NCBI RefSeq assembly: GCF_018130765.1
Contig: NZ_JAFCJZ010000017.1
Span: forward strand, 124,001 to 188,000
Length of the DNA stretch: 64,000 nucleotides
Source: Bradyrhizobium iriomotense
GTDB lineage: Bacteria; Pseudomonadota; Alphaproteobacteria; Rhizobiales; Xanthobacteraceae
Direction of reading: 5' to 3'
In this document: positions 25,549 through 34,840 of the stretch, piece by piece
Numbering within the stretch: position 1 is the first letter of the stretch
Layout of the letters: each line of letters starts with the position of its first letter
Position numbers and translations under genes: made by a program
The notes under the pieces: model-generated
Told to the model about the DNA's origin: nothing
What the model saw: the letters and a program-made list of their open reading frames with translations, nothing else
Database searches by the model: none

Positions 25549-27996
25549 GGCGCGCTGGCCGAACTCGGCCAGCAAGGTTGCGATCTCGGCTGCGGGCCGC
25601 GCCGCGCTGAACAGAAAGCCCTGCACCTCGTTGCAACCCTCGGCGCGCAGCCAGTCGAGCTGATCCTCGGTCTCGACGCCCTCCGCGGTCGTGGTGATGT
25701 TGAGGCTGCGGCCGAGCCCGGAGATCGCGCGCACGATCGCGCCGCAATCGGGACGCCGCGCCAGATCCTTGACGAAGGAACGGTCAATCTTGATCTTGTC
25801 GAAGGGGAAGCTGCGCAGATAGCTTAGGCTTGAATAGCCGGTACCGAAATCGTCCATGGAGATGCCGACGCCGAGCTCGCGCAGCTGATGCAGGATGGCG
25901 AGATTGGCATCGGTCTCGGCCAGGAAGATCGACTCGGTGATCTCCAGCTCGAGCCGCTTCGGCGACAGGCCGGACTGCGCCAGGGCCGAGATCACGACCT
26001 GGACCAGGTTGCGGCTGCGGAATTGCGCCGGCGACAGGTTGACCGCGACCTTGACGTCGACGGGCCATTTCACCGCCTCGGCGCAGGCCTCACGCAGCAC
26101 CCATTCGCCAAGCTGGGTGATCAGGCCGATGTCTTCGGCGACCGGAATGAACTCCGCAGGCGAGATCATGCCCTTGTCGGGATGACGCCAGCGTAGCAGC
26201 GACTCGAAGCCGGAGATGCGGTCGGAGGCGATCGACACCAGCGGCTGATAGTGCAGCTCGAACTCGCCATTGACGAAGGCACGGCGCAGATCGAGCTCCA
26301 TGTCGCGGCGCTTCTGCGCCTGCAGGTCCATCTCGCGCTCGAAGAAATGATGCACGCCGCCGCCGTCGGATTTGGCGCGGTACAGCGCCATATCGGCGTT
26401 GCGCATCAACTCCTCCGACGTCACGCCGTCACCGGGCGACAGCGCGATGCCGATGCTGGCGCCGATCACCATCTCCTGCCCGTCGATCTCATAGGGCGCC
26501 TTCAGCATGTCGATCAGCAGGCTCGCGCAGGCACTGGCCTCGTTCGGCGACACGTCCGCGGCCAGGATCACGGCGAACTCATCGCCGCCGAGCCGGGCCG
26601 CAAGATTGGCGCCGCGGACCGCGGTGGTCAGGCGCCCGGCGACCTCCTTGAGCAGGCGGTCGCCGGTGGGATGCCCGAAGGAATCGTTGATGTTCTTGAA
26701 CAGGTCGAGGTCGATGTAGAGCACGCCGACGCGCTTGCCACCCGCCTGGTCCAGCGCCTGCTTCAGGCGCTCCTGGAAATATTCGCGGTTCGGCAGATCG
26801 GTGAGCCCGTCATGGTGCGCCATGTGGGCGATGCGTGCCTCGGCCTTGCGCCGCTCGGTGATGTCGACCACGGCGACCAGATAGCCGTCGCGGTCGTCGA
26901 AGGCGACGCGGCGACCGAAGGTCAGCACCTCGATCTCGCTGCCGTCAGCGCGCAGATGGCGCCAGTTGCGTGAGGAGTGATAGGTGTCGCCGACGCTTTC
27001 GAGCGCCTCGGCGTGACTGTCCCACTCGTCCTGCGGCCAGATCTCGTGCAGCTTCATGCGCAGGAAGGTGGCGCGGCTGTAGCCGTAATGCTGGACTGCG
27101 GCGTCGTTGACGCTGAGAAACTCCTTGCTCTCGGCGTCGAACACCCACATCGGCATCGGGTTGTTGTCGAACAGCAGGCGGAACGAGGCGTCGCGCCGCT
27201 TCAAGGCGGTGACGTCGGAGATCGTCAGCGAGACCACGTCGGCGAAGGCAGTGGCGCTGAGGCGGAGATGGCGGCCCTCGTGCTCGATCTCGAGCTGTTC
27301 GCCGCGGCCGCCGGAGACGGTCCTGAGCAGGAATTCCATGATGTCGGACGATGCCAACAGCGTGCTGCCCTCGCCGATCCGGCGCCACAACAGGCTCGCG
27401 CCCGCGGCCTCCAGCAGCACGCCTGCGCTCTTGTTGTGATGCACGATCTGGAGATCGAACGGCTTGCCACCGGCGTCGCGCAGCGTCGCCAGCGAGATCA
27501 CCGCATCGTCGGTCGCGGAGAAGATCGCATCCAGCAGATTGTATTGCGCGCCGCGCTCGTTGACATAGGCGCCGACCAGCGTGGCGCCCCAGCGCGAGGC
27601 GGTCGGCAGCGCCAGCACATCGTAATTCCGGACCATGCCGTCGCGCACGCAATGCGCGCTCGCCTGATGCGGCCGGCCGTTCGCCAGCGCGCTCGCCGCC
27701 GCTTCCGCCAGCGCCGTGGCGCAATCCGGCGAGAGATCGGCAACGGGAATGTCCCAGCGCTCCTCGCCGAGCCATTTCTGCACGTAACGGCCGCTGCGCG
27801 ACAGTTCGAGCGCACCGTCGTTCTTCAAGAGCGCGATGTGGTCGGCGAGCCGGCCGAGGCTGCCGAGCATCACGTCCTCATAGCGCGGCAGCCGCTCACC
27901 CGGCTTCAACGCGGCACGCCATTTGCGCTGAAGCACCGGGATGTCGTCGAACATTTCGGCGGCCGGTTTTCCCGGCATCTTCTTCGCGGCAGTCAT
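25534..27996 (-). CDS. PAS-GGDEF-EAL cyclic-di-GMP protein
   Basis: About 820 aa. Order: N-terminal PAS-like region (to ~160), further PAS domains near 170-380 (DNNPMPMWVFDAESKEFLSV marks one), GGDEF (LAARLGGDEFAVIL, intact catalytic motif) and EAL (FESLLRWRHP, i.e. ESL with the ExLxR frame kept; also DDFGTGYSSLSYL and EGVET). Both the cyclase and phosphodiesterase sites look usable. No membrane helix, so the input is cytoplasmic. I start at the ATG at 27996 with GGGG upstream; 28041 is possible. Confidence 0.92.
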   Translation of the reverse strand: MTAAKKMPGKPAAEMFDDIPVLQRKWRAALKPGERLPRYEDVMLGSLGRLADHIALLKNDGALELSRSGRYVQKWLGEERWDIPVADLSPDCATALAEAAASALANGRPHQASAHCVRDGMVRNYDVLALPTASRWGATLVGAYVNERGAQYNLLDAIFSATDDAVISLATLRDAGGKPFDLQIVHHNKSAGVLLEAAGASLLWRRIGEGSTLLASSDIMEFLLRTVSGGRGEQLEIEHEGRHLRLSATAFADVVSLTISDVTALKRRDASFRLLFDNNPMPMWVFDAESKEFLSVNDAAVQHYGYSRATFLRMKLHEIWPQDEWDSHAEALESVGDTYHSSRNWRHLRADGSEIEVLTFGRRVAFDDRDGYLVAVVDITERRKAEARIAHMAHHDGLTDLPNREYFQERLKQALDQAGGKRVGVLYIDLDLFKNINDSFGHPTGDRLLKEVAGRLTTAVRGANLAARLGGDEFAVILAADVSPNEASACASLLIDMLKAPYEIDGQEMVIGASIGIALSPGDGVTSEELMRNADMALYRAKSDGGGVHHFFEREMDLQAQKRRDMELDLRRAFVNGEFELHYQPLVSIASDRISGFESLLRWRHPDKGMISPAEFIPVAEDIGLITQLGEWVLREACAEAVKWPVDVKVAVNLSPAQFRSRNLVQVVISALAQSGLSPKRLELEITESIFLAETDANLAILHQLRELGVGISMDDFGTGYSSLSYLRSFPFDKIKIDRSFVKDLARRPDCGAIVRAISGLGRSLNITTTAEGVETEDQLDWLRAEGCNEVQGFLFSAARPAAEIATLLAEFGQRASRAA

Positions 27997-28157
27997 CGCA
28001 GTCCCCAACGCACTTTCCGGGCGCATCCAATGCAGGTGCACTTAATGGCGTGTAAAGAGCGCACGGGCGCGTGTTCCATTCAGCGATTATGACAGTTTTA
28101 AGTCAGGTGTTGGTTAGTGGCCGTTAGAGACTATGACGGGTGTTTGAACTGCGATTC

Positions 28158-28326
28158 TCTCGTGTCCCGGACGCGACGCAGCGCATAGCGGTGCGGCGCA
28201 GAGCCGGGACCCAGCAAGCCAAGGCACTCGTGGCTGCATGGGCCCCGGCTCTGCAGCGCGCCGTCGCACCGGACGATGCTTCGCATCGCCGGGGGGACGC
28301 TGCGCTGCGTCCGGGGCACGAGACCT
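28158..28326. repeat. Dispersed palindromic repeat, family 1, long copy
   Basis: Begins gtgtcccggacgcgacgcag and ends gctgcgtccggggcacgag, an inverted repeat of about 18 bases, with inner arms 'gagccgggaccc' and 'ggccccggctc'. It shares ccggacgatgcttcgcatcg with 706-779. Spurious reading frames cross it. Lies upstream of the GGDEF/EAL gene. Confidence 0.8.
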
Positions 28327-28349
28327 GAGTTTTCGCGCGCGACTGTTTC

Positions 28350-28438
28350 CACATCGTCATTGCGAGCGCAGCGATGCAATCCAGAGTCTTTTCACGGATA
28401 CACTTCTGGATTGCTTCGCTGCGCTCGCAATGACGGAG
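28350..28438. repeat. Palindromic intergenic repeat, family 3
   Basis: Left arm cgtcattgcgagcgcagcg, right arm cgctgcgctcgcaatgacg, with inner arms 'gcaatccaga' and 'tctggattgc' around a short centre. Translated on the minus strand it gives the nonsense word CERSEAIQ that recurs in many bacterial genomes' false ORFs. Nearly perfect 89-bp cruciform; single copy in this window. Confidence 0.85.
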
Positions 28439-28499
28439 TGTGAGCAAGTGCGCCGCTTCTTCAATTCGCATCTGGTTCGCAGACACACCTTCGCATTCT

Positions 28500-29075
28500 C
28501 GCGGCATCTTCCGCCCGAGCTTTGCTTCGTCGTCTCACCCTCACATGAAAGAGGGCGCAGGGAAGACCGGGAGCCGGCTGGCTCCCATTGACCGCCATGC
28601 GAAAAGTAGATTGCGCTACGATGCACAGCGGGTAACAGGGCAACCGGAGACATCCCGGCCTTCCCTGCGCAGTGGTTTTACGGCTTATGTCGTGATCTCC
28701 CCGGGGAGCGATGCACTATTGCCCCCGTCGCCTTGCCGATAGCTGATGCGCGGGCCCGGTCGGGCCGCAACATCACCGCAAGACTTGACGCACAGACCCC
28801 GGGCGTCAGGACCACACGATTTTGCCGTACGCGAACCGCACCTGTCGTTGGCACGAGGTCTTCGCTCACGGCTCTCCGCCCTGCGAAGCTCTTCGCGCCG
28901 ATGTGGCTCACGTCCACCGCCGCCCGGCCCGCGTTCGTGACGATCGCGATACGCCCCTCTTCCTCGGGCCGGGTTGCGCGGACTATCCGTCAATTCCGAA
29001 TTTCGGTAAAGTGGAATATTTTCGCTGTCGGGCGTTGACCGACAAATGGGGTGTTTTGCCCGGCAGGCAACGCAA
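28500..29075 (+). repeat. Degenerate dispersed sequence, former reading frame in pieces
   Basis: On the plus strand, words such as MKEGAGKTGSRLAP, PSLRSGFTAYVVISPGSDAL, ASGPHDFAVRE and VRDDRDTPLFLGPG appear in different frames broken by stops and shifts. I recall very similar strings from false or broken hypothetical proteins scattered through Bradyrhizobium and related genomes, which implies a repeated element of unknown origin. I see no terminal inverted repeats or transposase motif here. The stretch has no convincing intact gene. Confidence 0.5.
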
Positions 29076-29080
29076 GGTGT

Positions 29081-29195
29081 TGTAGCCTGGATGAGCGAAG
29101 CGACATCGGGGATTCGCGACACGAGCTGTCCCGGGTATCGCTTCCGCCTTCGCTCGTTGAGCTACGGCGGACAAGCCGCTCACCCGGGCTACGAA
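29081..29195. repeat. Palindromic repeat, family 4, variant copy with nested hairpin
   Basis: Contains tagcctggatgagcgaagcg and ends cacccgggctacg, the arms of the family-4 unit also present at 44624, 45949 and 46517. A nested hairpin (tccgccttcgctcg / ctacggcgga) interrupts the right half. Intergenic, next to the degenerate dispersed sequence. Confidence 0.7.
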
Positions 29196-29206
29196 GCTAC
29201 GCGCGG

Positions 29207-29443
29207 CTAGTCCTTGCTCGACGCAGCAAAGGGATTACGCAAATAGGCTTGCGACAGCAGGAAGAACAACGCGCGCTCGCCATGATATTTGGCGGCCGGC
29301 CGGGTGCGCTCGAACCCGTCGGCAAAGATCTTGCCGGACTGGTCGCACACCTGCCACCGCCAACCGAACCGTTTGCGCCTGGTAAGGATCACTTCGAACA
29401 TGCCGACGGGCTTGGTCCCTGCTCCTCCGGTCTCGCAGGCCAT
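29207..29443 (-). CDS. Small conserved hypothetical protein
   Basis: 78 aa: after ~14 residues it reads MFEVILTRRKRFGWRWQV, CDQSGKIFADGFERT and RPAAKYHGERALFFLLS, a compact alpha/beta pattern I recall from small rhizobial hypothetical proteins. The ATG at 29443 is preceded by GGAGCAGG; 29401 is an alternative. No motif for catalysis or membrane insertion. Isolated between repeat-rich DNA and the aldo/keto reductase gene. Confidence 0.6.
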   Translation of the reverse strand: MACETGGAGTKPVGMFEVILTRRKRFGWRWQVCDQSGKIFADGFERTRPAAKYHGERALFFLLSQAYLRNPFAASSKD

Positions 29444-29701
29444 CAGCCTGCTCCGGCGTCCCCCATTGGACGGATGCCCGACATATAACGCAGCAGGATG
29501 GAAAGAGAATAAAATTGATTATCGGAATTACGTGTCTTCCACCGGCCGTGGCGACGTCGCGACGTCCGTGGAATAAGCCGACACTACCGGTGTTAACTGG
29601 CTTTCCGCGCCGCATGATAGCGCTCGCATGCGTATTCAAACCAGAACACAAGACGCGGAGCCCGGTAAGCAAACGCTCACCGGGCCTGCACGCAATATAT
29701 G

Positions 29702-30685
29702 TCAGCGGCCGACCCGCGCTTGAAGATGGGCGGGATAGCGGTCACCTTGCACCGCCACCCTGGCCAGCACCGCTGCAATCGCGGCGAGATCGGCCTCAGA
29801 CAACGTTACCACCGCCGCGCCAAGGTTCTCCTCAAGCCGGTGCAGCTTGGTGGTGCCGGGAATCGGCACGATCCACGGCTTCTGCGCTAGCAGCCAGGCC
29901 AATGCGATCTGCGCCGGTGTCGCCTGCTTCGCCGCAGCGATCTCACCGAGCAGCTCGACCAGCGTCTGGTTGGCCTTTCGTGCGCTGGATGAGAAGCGCG
30001 GCACGATATTGCGGAAGTCGCTTGCGTCGAACGTCGTACTCTCGGTGATCGCACCGGTCAGAAAGCCTTTACCCAGCGGGCTGAACGGGACGAAGCCGAT
30101 GCCGAGTTCTTCCAGCGTCGGCATGATCTCCTGCTCCGGCTCGCGCCACCACAGCGAATATTCGCTTTGCAGTGCGGTCACGGGCTGCACCGCATGGGCG
30201 CGGCGGATGGTTTGCGCGCCCGCCTCCGACATGCCGAAATGCAGGACCTTGCCGGCCTGGATCAACTCCTTCACCGCGCCGGCGGTGTCCTCGACGGGCA
30301 CGTCGGGATCGACGCGGTGCTGATAGAACAGATCGATGCGGTCGGTCCTGAGCCGCTTCAAGGCGGCTTCCGCCACCGCCTTGACGTTGGCGGGCCGGCT
30401 GTCGAGCCCGGCCTCGACCTTGCCGCTGCTGAAGCCGAACTTGGTGGCGATGACGACCTTGTCGCGGAACGGCGCCAGCGCCTCGCCGAGCAGCTCCTCG
30501 TTGGCGAAGGGACCGTAGGCCTCGGCGGTGTCGAAGAAGGTGACGCCGCGTTCGAAGGCAGTCCTGATCAGTGTGACCGCCTGTGACGTCTCGGTCGCGG
30601 GACCATAACCGTAGCTCAACCCCATGCAGCCGAGGCCGAGGGCCGAGACTTCAAGACCACTCTTGCCCAGTTTGCGCGTCTGCAT
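29702..30685 (-). CDS. Aldo/keto reductase
   Basis: 327 aa NADPH-dependent carbonyl reductase of the AKR superfamily. Family marks: MQTRKLGKSGLEVSALGLGC at the start, FFDTAEAYGPFANEELLGEA with the catalytic Asp and Tyr, KFGFSSGKVE with Lys, and LFYQHRVDPDVPVEDTAGAV with the His position. The ending WIVPIPGTTKLHRLEENLGA is the cofactor pocket of the AKR13-like group. AAAGGAGA precedes the ATG. Divergent from a LysR gene across 104 bp, a common pairing in which the regulator controls the reductase. Confidence 0.93.
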   Translation of the reverse strand: MQTRKLGKSGLEVSALGLGCMGLSYGYGPATETSQAVTLIRTAFERGVTFFDTAEAYGPFANEELLGEALAPFRDKVVIATKFGFSSGKVEAGLDSRPANVKAVAEAALKRLRTDRIDLFYQHRVDPDVPVEDTAGAVKELIQAGKVLHFGMSEAGAQTIRRAHAVQPVTALQSEYSLWWREPEQEIMPTLEELGIGFVPFSPLGKGFLTGAITESTTFDASDFRNIVPRFSSSARKANQTLVELLGEIAAAKQATPAQIALAWLLAQKPWIVPIPGTTKLHRLEENLGAAVVTLSEADLAAIAAVLARVAVQGDRYPAHLQARVGR

Positions 30686-30770
30686 CTCATGTTCTCCTTT
30701 CGAAATCGCGTTCGGCTGCGAATCTAGGTCGCGCGCAAGCCTGCGATTAGGTGATAAAAGCGGCATGTAC

Positions 30771-30791
30771 TCATGATCCGGATTCATGAAT
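30771..30791. promoter_or_regulatory. Operator-like palindromes before LysR gene
   Basis: TCATGATCCGGATTCATGAAT contains two TCATGA words 12 bp apart, the second inside the palindrome ATTCATGAAT that runs into the LysR start codon. Placed between the divergent aldo/keto reductase and LysR genes, it could be bound by the LysR protein. Binding not demonstrated. Confidence 0.35.
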
Positions 30792-31683
30792 GGCCCGCAC
30801 CAACGTCAACGACCTCCTCGCCTTCCTCGCAGTCGCGCGCGAACGCAGCTTCACCCGCGCTGCAGCCCAGCTCGGGCTATCGCAATCGGCGCTCAGTCAC
30901 ACCGTGCGCGGCCTCGAGGAGCGGCTCGGCTTGCGGCTGCTCACCCGCACCACCCGCAGCGTCGCGCCGACGGAGGCCGGTGAACGCCTGCTGCGCAATA
31001 TCGGGCCGCACTTCGCCGAGATCGACGCGGAGCTGTCGGCGCTGACCGCGCTGCGCGCCACGCCGGCCGGCACCGTGCGCATCACCACCGGCGAGCATGC
31101 GGCACAGACCATCCTGTGGCCGGCGCTCGCGAAGCTGCTGCCGCGCTATCCCGATATCAAGGTCGAGCTGGTCGTCGACTATGGCCTCACCGACATCGTC
31201 GCCGAGCGTTACGATGCCGGCGTGCGACTCGGCGAGCAGGTTGCGAAAGACATGATCGCGGTGCGGATCGGGCCGGAGATGCGCATGGCGGTGGTGGGCT
31301 CGCCGGCCTATTTCGCTGCACGGGCCAAGCCGAAGCAGCCGCAGGATCTGACCGAGCACAATTGCATCAACCTTCGCCTGCCGACTTATGGCGGGATCTA
31401 TGCCTGGGAGTTCGAGAAGCGCGGCCGCGCCATGAAGGTGCGCGTCGACGGCCGGCTCGTGTTCAACACCGGCCTCTTGCGGATGAATGCGGTGCTGGCG
31501 GGGCTGGGTCTTGCCTATATCCCGGAGGATCTCGTCAAGCGCGAGATCGCTGACGGCCGGCTGGTCCGCGTGCTCGCCGACTGGTGCGCGCCGTTCGCCG
31601 GCTATCACCTGTACTACCCGAGCCGGCGGCAGCCGACGCCGGCATTTGCCGTGCTGGTGGAGGCGCTGAGGTATCGGAAGTGA
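30790..31683 (+). CDS. LysR-type transcriptional regulator
   Basis: 297 aa. The helix-turn-helix is at residues 5-64 (LLAFLAVARERSFTRAAAQL and GLSQSALSHTVRGLEERLGL), followed by the effector-binding domain with a typical VDYGLTDIVAERYDAGVRLG. The sequence is close to the subgroup that regulates neighbouring oxidoreductases. Divergent from the aldo/keto reductase gene, which is its probable target. The ATG at 30790 begins the conserved region directly. Effector unknown. Confidence 0.93.
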   Translation: MARTNVNDLLAFLAVARERSFTRAAAQLGLSQSALSHTVRGLEERLGLRLLTRTTRSVAPTEAGERLLRNIGPHFAEIDAELSALTALRATPAGTVRITTGEHAAQTILWPALAKLLPRYPDIKVELVVDYGLTDIVAERYDAGVRLGEQVAKDMIAVRIGPEMRMAVVGSPAYFAARAKPKQPQDLTEHNCINLRLPTYGGIYAWEFEKRGRAMKVRVDGRLVFNTGLLRMNAVLAGLGLAYIPEDLVKREIADGRLVRVLADWCAPFAGYHLYYPSRRQPTPAFAVLVEALRYRK

Positions 31684-31698
31684 GGGTGAGCGCTCCGC

Positions 31699-31832
31699 TC
31701 TCGTGCCCCGGACGCGGCGCTGCGCTCCTTCAGCGGTGCGCTGCAGAGCCGGGGCCCATGTCACGGCGTTGTGTCGTGCGGCCTTCTGGGTCCCGGCTCT
31801 GCGGCGCTGCGCACCGCGTCCGGGACACGCGA
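31699..31832. repeat. Dispersed palindromic repeat, family 1, copy C
   Basis: Runs from cgtgccccggacgcggcg to cgcgtccgggacacgcg, with inner arms 'cagagccggggccc' and 'gggtcccggctctg'. Same design as 28158-28326. It fills the whole gap between two convergent genes, ending at the last codon of the secreted protein gene. Confidence 0.8.
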
Positions 31833-32906
31833 CTAGCGCGCCACGACTTCCACTTCGCCGTCGACGCCGTTCACGACGTTGAAGCCGCGCTCGTAGACCT
31901 TGCCCTCGTTCTTGGCGATGGCGCGGTATTCGCCTTCGGAGAGCACGACGCGCGGGAAGGCGCCGATCGATTCCTTGATGACGTCGCCGCCGGGCGTCAG
32001 CACCGACCAGGCGGTGTTGGCGAGCGCCTCGCCGCCTCGGTCGCTGACGAGCTTGAGCGTGATCACGGCGGCGCGATGGGTGATGGTGACGTCGGTGAGC
32101 TTGCCGGCCTGGACGCGGATGTCCGAGCGCACCACCGAATTGGCATCGCCATAGTTGGAGATAATGTAGTAGGTGCCCTCCGGCAGCAGCACGACGTCGC
32201 CGGCGGCGACGTTCGGCACCAGCGAGGCACGCTCGCCGGATTCGAACTGGCTGCCCTTGTAGATCGCGAACGAGATCTGGTTCTGCGGAATGCGGCTGGT
32301 GCCGACGCGGCCCTCGATGCGCAGGCCCCCGGCCGGCAGCACGAAGGATTCGCGATCGGTCTCGGCCTTCAGGCTGACGGTGCGCACCGCGCTGACGAGG
32401 CCGAAGGCGACGTGGACGACGTAGTTGCCGGGCGGCAGCACGATGTTCGGCGTGGCGCTGCGGTCCTCCTTGATCAGCTTGAAGGTGCCGTTCTCGTCGG
32501 GACGGTCGGCGAACACGCGCCAGACCAGGCCGCTGGTGATCGGGGCCGAGTCCTTGCCGTATCTCGCCGTCAGCGACAGCACGCCCTGGCCGGGCACGGC
32601 CGCATTGAGCGGCGCTGCCGACGGCACGGTCGTGACCGCGGGCGGCGGCATGCTGGGGGTCACCGGCTGGGTCAGGGTCGGCGGCAGGCTCGGGGGGCCG
32701 GCGCCCGGGCCGGAGGGCGGCGCCAGGCTGACGGCACCGCCCGGATCGGGCACCGAGGCCGGGGGCACCGGCGGCGGGCGGTCGGAGAAAAGCTGCGCCT
32801 GCGCAGCGTTTTGGCCTGCTGTTATAAGGCACGCGGCAAGGATCAGCGCCGGCAGCAGCCTGCCGCTGCGCCGCCATCCGATGATGCCGTCACCCCCGCG
32901 TGTCAT
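31833..32906 (-). CDS. Secreted proline-rich protein with beta-sandwich repeats
   Basis: 357 aa. A signal peptide (LLPALILAACLITAGQNAAQ) is followed by ~70 residues rich in Pro and then three related modules, each with the pattern 'G-x-Y-x-V/I' as in VLPPGNYVVHVAFG, LLPEGTYYIISNYG and VLSEGEYRAIAKNEG. These look like carboxypeptidase-regulatory or prealbumin-like beta-sandwiches, often used for binding at the cell surface. I know no assigned function. The start is the ATG at 32906 with AGGGAAC just upstream. Confidence 0.75.
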   Translation of the reverse strand: MTRGGDGIIGWRRSGRLLPALILAACLITAGQNAAQAQLFSDRPPPVPPASVPDPGGAVSLAPPSGPGAGPPSLPPTLTQPVTPSMPPPAVTTVPSAAPLNAAVPGQGVLSLTARYGKDSAPITSGLVWRVFADRPDENGTFKLIKEDRSATPNIVLPPGNYVVHVAFGLVSAVRTVSLKAETDRESFVLPAGGLRIEGRVGTSRIPQNQISFAIYKGSQFESGERASLVPNVAAGDVVLLPEGTYYIISNYGDANSVVRSDIRVQAGKLTDVTITHRAAVITLKLVSDRGGEALANTAWSVLTPGGDVIKESIGAFPRVVLSEGEYRAIAKNEGKVYERGFNVVNGVDGEVEVVAR

Positions 32907-33151
32907 GTTCCCTGCTTTTCACCGAAAACGCGGCAAATTCAAGCCTCGGATATCCCAGGAAATACGGCCCCGATGCAATCTATGGAACCCGGCTGACGCC
33001 TGCGTGATTAGACTTAAGGCAACCGTCCCTCGCCATATTCCTGCCCAGCGCCTTTCCCAAAGCGGCATAAACCATGCTTCGGCCCTGATATGGCGAAGCG
33101 CAAATGGGGTGCCTAGTCTGGCGGTGGGTGGCCCAGCGTAGGAGAGTTTTA

Positions 33152-34204
33152 GTGCTGGAGATCTTGAAGGGCCGCGGCGCGAACGGCTCCAACGGCGAGA
33201 AGGCCGGCGAAAAGGTTGGCGAGAAAGTCGGCTTGGGCAGCATCCGCCGGCCAGTCATTGGCCTCGCACTCGGCGGCGGCGCGGCCCGCGGCTTCGCCCA
33301 TATCGGGATCGTCAGGACCCTGATTGCCAACGGCATCGTGCCCGACGTCGTGGTCGGCACCTCCATCGGCGCCGTGGTCGGCGGCCTCCACGCAGCCGGC
33401 CGGCTCGATACGTTCGAAGAGTGGGGGCGCAGCCTGCAGGGCATGCGCAATATCCTCGGCTATCTCGACATCCGCCTCAACGGCTCCGGCCTGATCGGCG
33501 GCGAGAAGCTCGCAACCCGGCTCGAGAAGGCGATCGGCCAGACCCTGATCGAGGACCTGCCCGTCAAGTTCGCCGCCGTTGCGACCGAGGTCCGCACCGG
33601 CCACGAGATCTGGCTGACGCGCGGCCGCATGGTCGACGCGATGCGGGCGTCCTACGCCCTGCCCGGCATCTTCTCACCGGTCCTGATCGGCGACCGCTGG
33701 CTGGTCGACGGCACGCTGGTCAATCCGGTGCCGGTCTCGGCCGCCCGCGCGCTCGGCGCCGAAATCGTCATCGCCGCAAATCTTTCCAGCGACATCTTCA
33801 CCCATTCCACGACCATCCACGCGCACGGCGCGGCGCCCGCCCCGGTCGCGCCCGAGGTCGAGGCGACGCCGACCAAGCGTCGCTTTCCGCGCCTGTTCTC
33901 GCCCGAGAAGACCATGAAGCGCGAGTTCTTCGGCGGTGGCGGACGGCCCGGCATCTCCTCGGTGATGGTCGATGCCTTCAACATCATGCAGGACCGCATC
34001 ACCCGCGCGCGCCTTGCCGGCGATCCGCCCGATCTGTTGATCACGCCGCGGGTCGGCCATTTCGGCTGGTTCGACTTCCACCGCGCCGAGGACCTGATCG
34101 CCCATGGCACGCGCGCCGCCGAGCGCGCGCTGGCGTCGATCCAGGAGGCGATCGAGGTGCTCGCGCCGGCGCCCGCGGGCCACGCGCCCAAAGCGGGCGA
34201 GTAA
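33152..34204 (+). CDS. Patatin-like phospholipase
   Basis: 350 aa, RssA/YchK-like. The three hallmarks are present: oxyanion loop GLALGGGAARGFAHIG, nucleophile Ser in VVGTSIGAVVGG, and catalytic Asp in WLVDGTLVNPVP. It should hydrolyse acyl esters of phospholipids at the membrane. The GTG at 33152 has GGAGAG at six bases; the longer frame has no ribosome site. A variable region (residues ~225-265) is Pro/Thr-rich. Next gene downstream is convergent. Confidence 0.92.
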   Translation: MLEILKGRGANGSNGEKAGEKVGEKVGLGSIRRPVIGLALGGGAARGFAHIGIVRTLIANGIVPDVVVGTSIGAVVGGLHAAGRLDTFEEWGRSLQGMRNILGYLDIRLNGSGLIGGEKLATRLEKAIGQTLIEDLPVKFAAVATEVRTGHEIWLTRGRMVDAMRASYALPGIFSPVLIGDRWLVDGTLVNPVPVSAARALGAEIVIAANLSSDIFTHSTTIHAHGAAPAPVAPEVEATPTKRRFPRLFSPEKTMKREFFGGGGRPGISSVMVDAFNIMQDRITRARLAGDPPDLLITPRVGHFGWFDFHRAEDLIAHGTRAAERALASIQEAIEVLAPAPAGHAPKAGE

Positions 34205-34223
34205 GGCGGACGCGTGAGGTCCG

Positions 34224-34652
34224 TCAGGCCGTCTTGATGTAGTCGCGCAGGGCTTCCTGCTCGGTCTCGTATTCGCGGACACGCCATTTGACGATGTCGC
34301 CGATCGAGATCAGGCCGACCACCTTGCCGTTGTCGATGACGGGCAGATGGCGGAACTTGCCTGTCGTCATCACCTCCATGAGCTCGGCGACCGTGTCGGT
34401 CTCCTTGCAGGTGACAACCTTGCGGGTCATGACCTCCGAGACCGGCTCCTCCAGCACGCCGGCGCCACGCTCGCCGAGCACGCGCACGATGTCGCGCTCG
34501 GACAGGATGCCTTCCAGCCGGCTCTGGTTCATCACCAGCACCGCGCCGATCTTCTTCTCACCGAGCAGCCTGACCACGGCCGACAGCTTGGCGTCGGGCT
34601 CGACGCTCATGATCTGGTGGCCCTTGGTGTTGAGAATGGAACGTACCGTCAT
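34224..34652 (-). CDS. CBS-domain protein
   Basis: 142 aa, essentially two CBS motifs forming one Bateman module: IGAVLVMNQSRLEGILSERD followed by IVRVLG, and FRHLPVIDNGKVVGLISIGD followed by IVKWRV. Such proteins bind adenosyl nucleotides and act as energy sensors. GGGAGG precedes the ATG at 34652. The partner is not apparent from the neighbours (patatin-like and rhomboid). Confidence 0.92.
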   Translation of the reverse strand: MTVRSILNTKGHQIMSVEPDAKLSAVVRLLGEKKIGAVLVMNQSRLEGILSERDIVRVLGERGAGVLEEPVSEVMTRKVVTCKETDTVAELMEVMTTGKFRHLPVIDNGKVVGLISIGDIVKWRVREYETEQEALRDYIKTA

Positions 34653-34840
34653 TGTCGCCTCCCTGAATCGGATCCGTCCGCGTTTCGCGGTCCGGACTTG
34701 TTCGCGAGTCTTCAACTAACAGTTTTGGCGCGGGTTTCACGCTCGCGCGCTTTGCGAAGCATTGCCGCTAGCGGCTTGCAGCTTCGGAACATTCTTCCAG
34801 AGAATGATGGATGAATTCGGGCCGGGCCGCAAGCGCCGCT

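Noticed and set aside
28124..28507. 127-codon frame with the word CERSEAIQ
   Set aside because: It is a translation of palindromic repeats, not a protein gene; no ribosome site and no conserved domain.
30877..32877. 666-codon minus-strand frame over the LysR gene, repeat copy C and the secreted protein gene
   Set aside because: It spans two genes and an intergenic palindrome; composition is typical of frame shadows.
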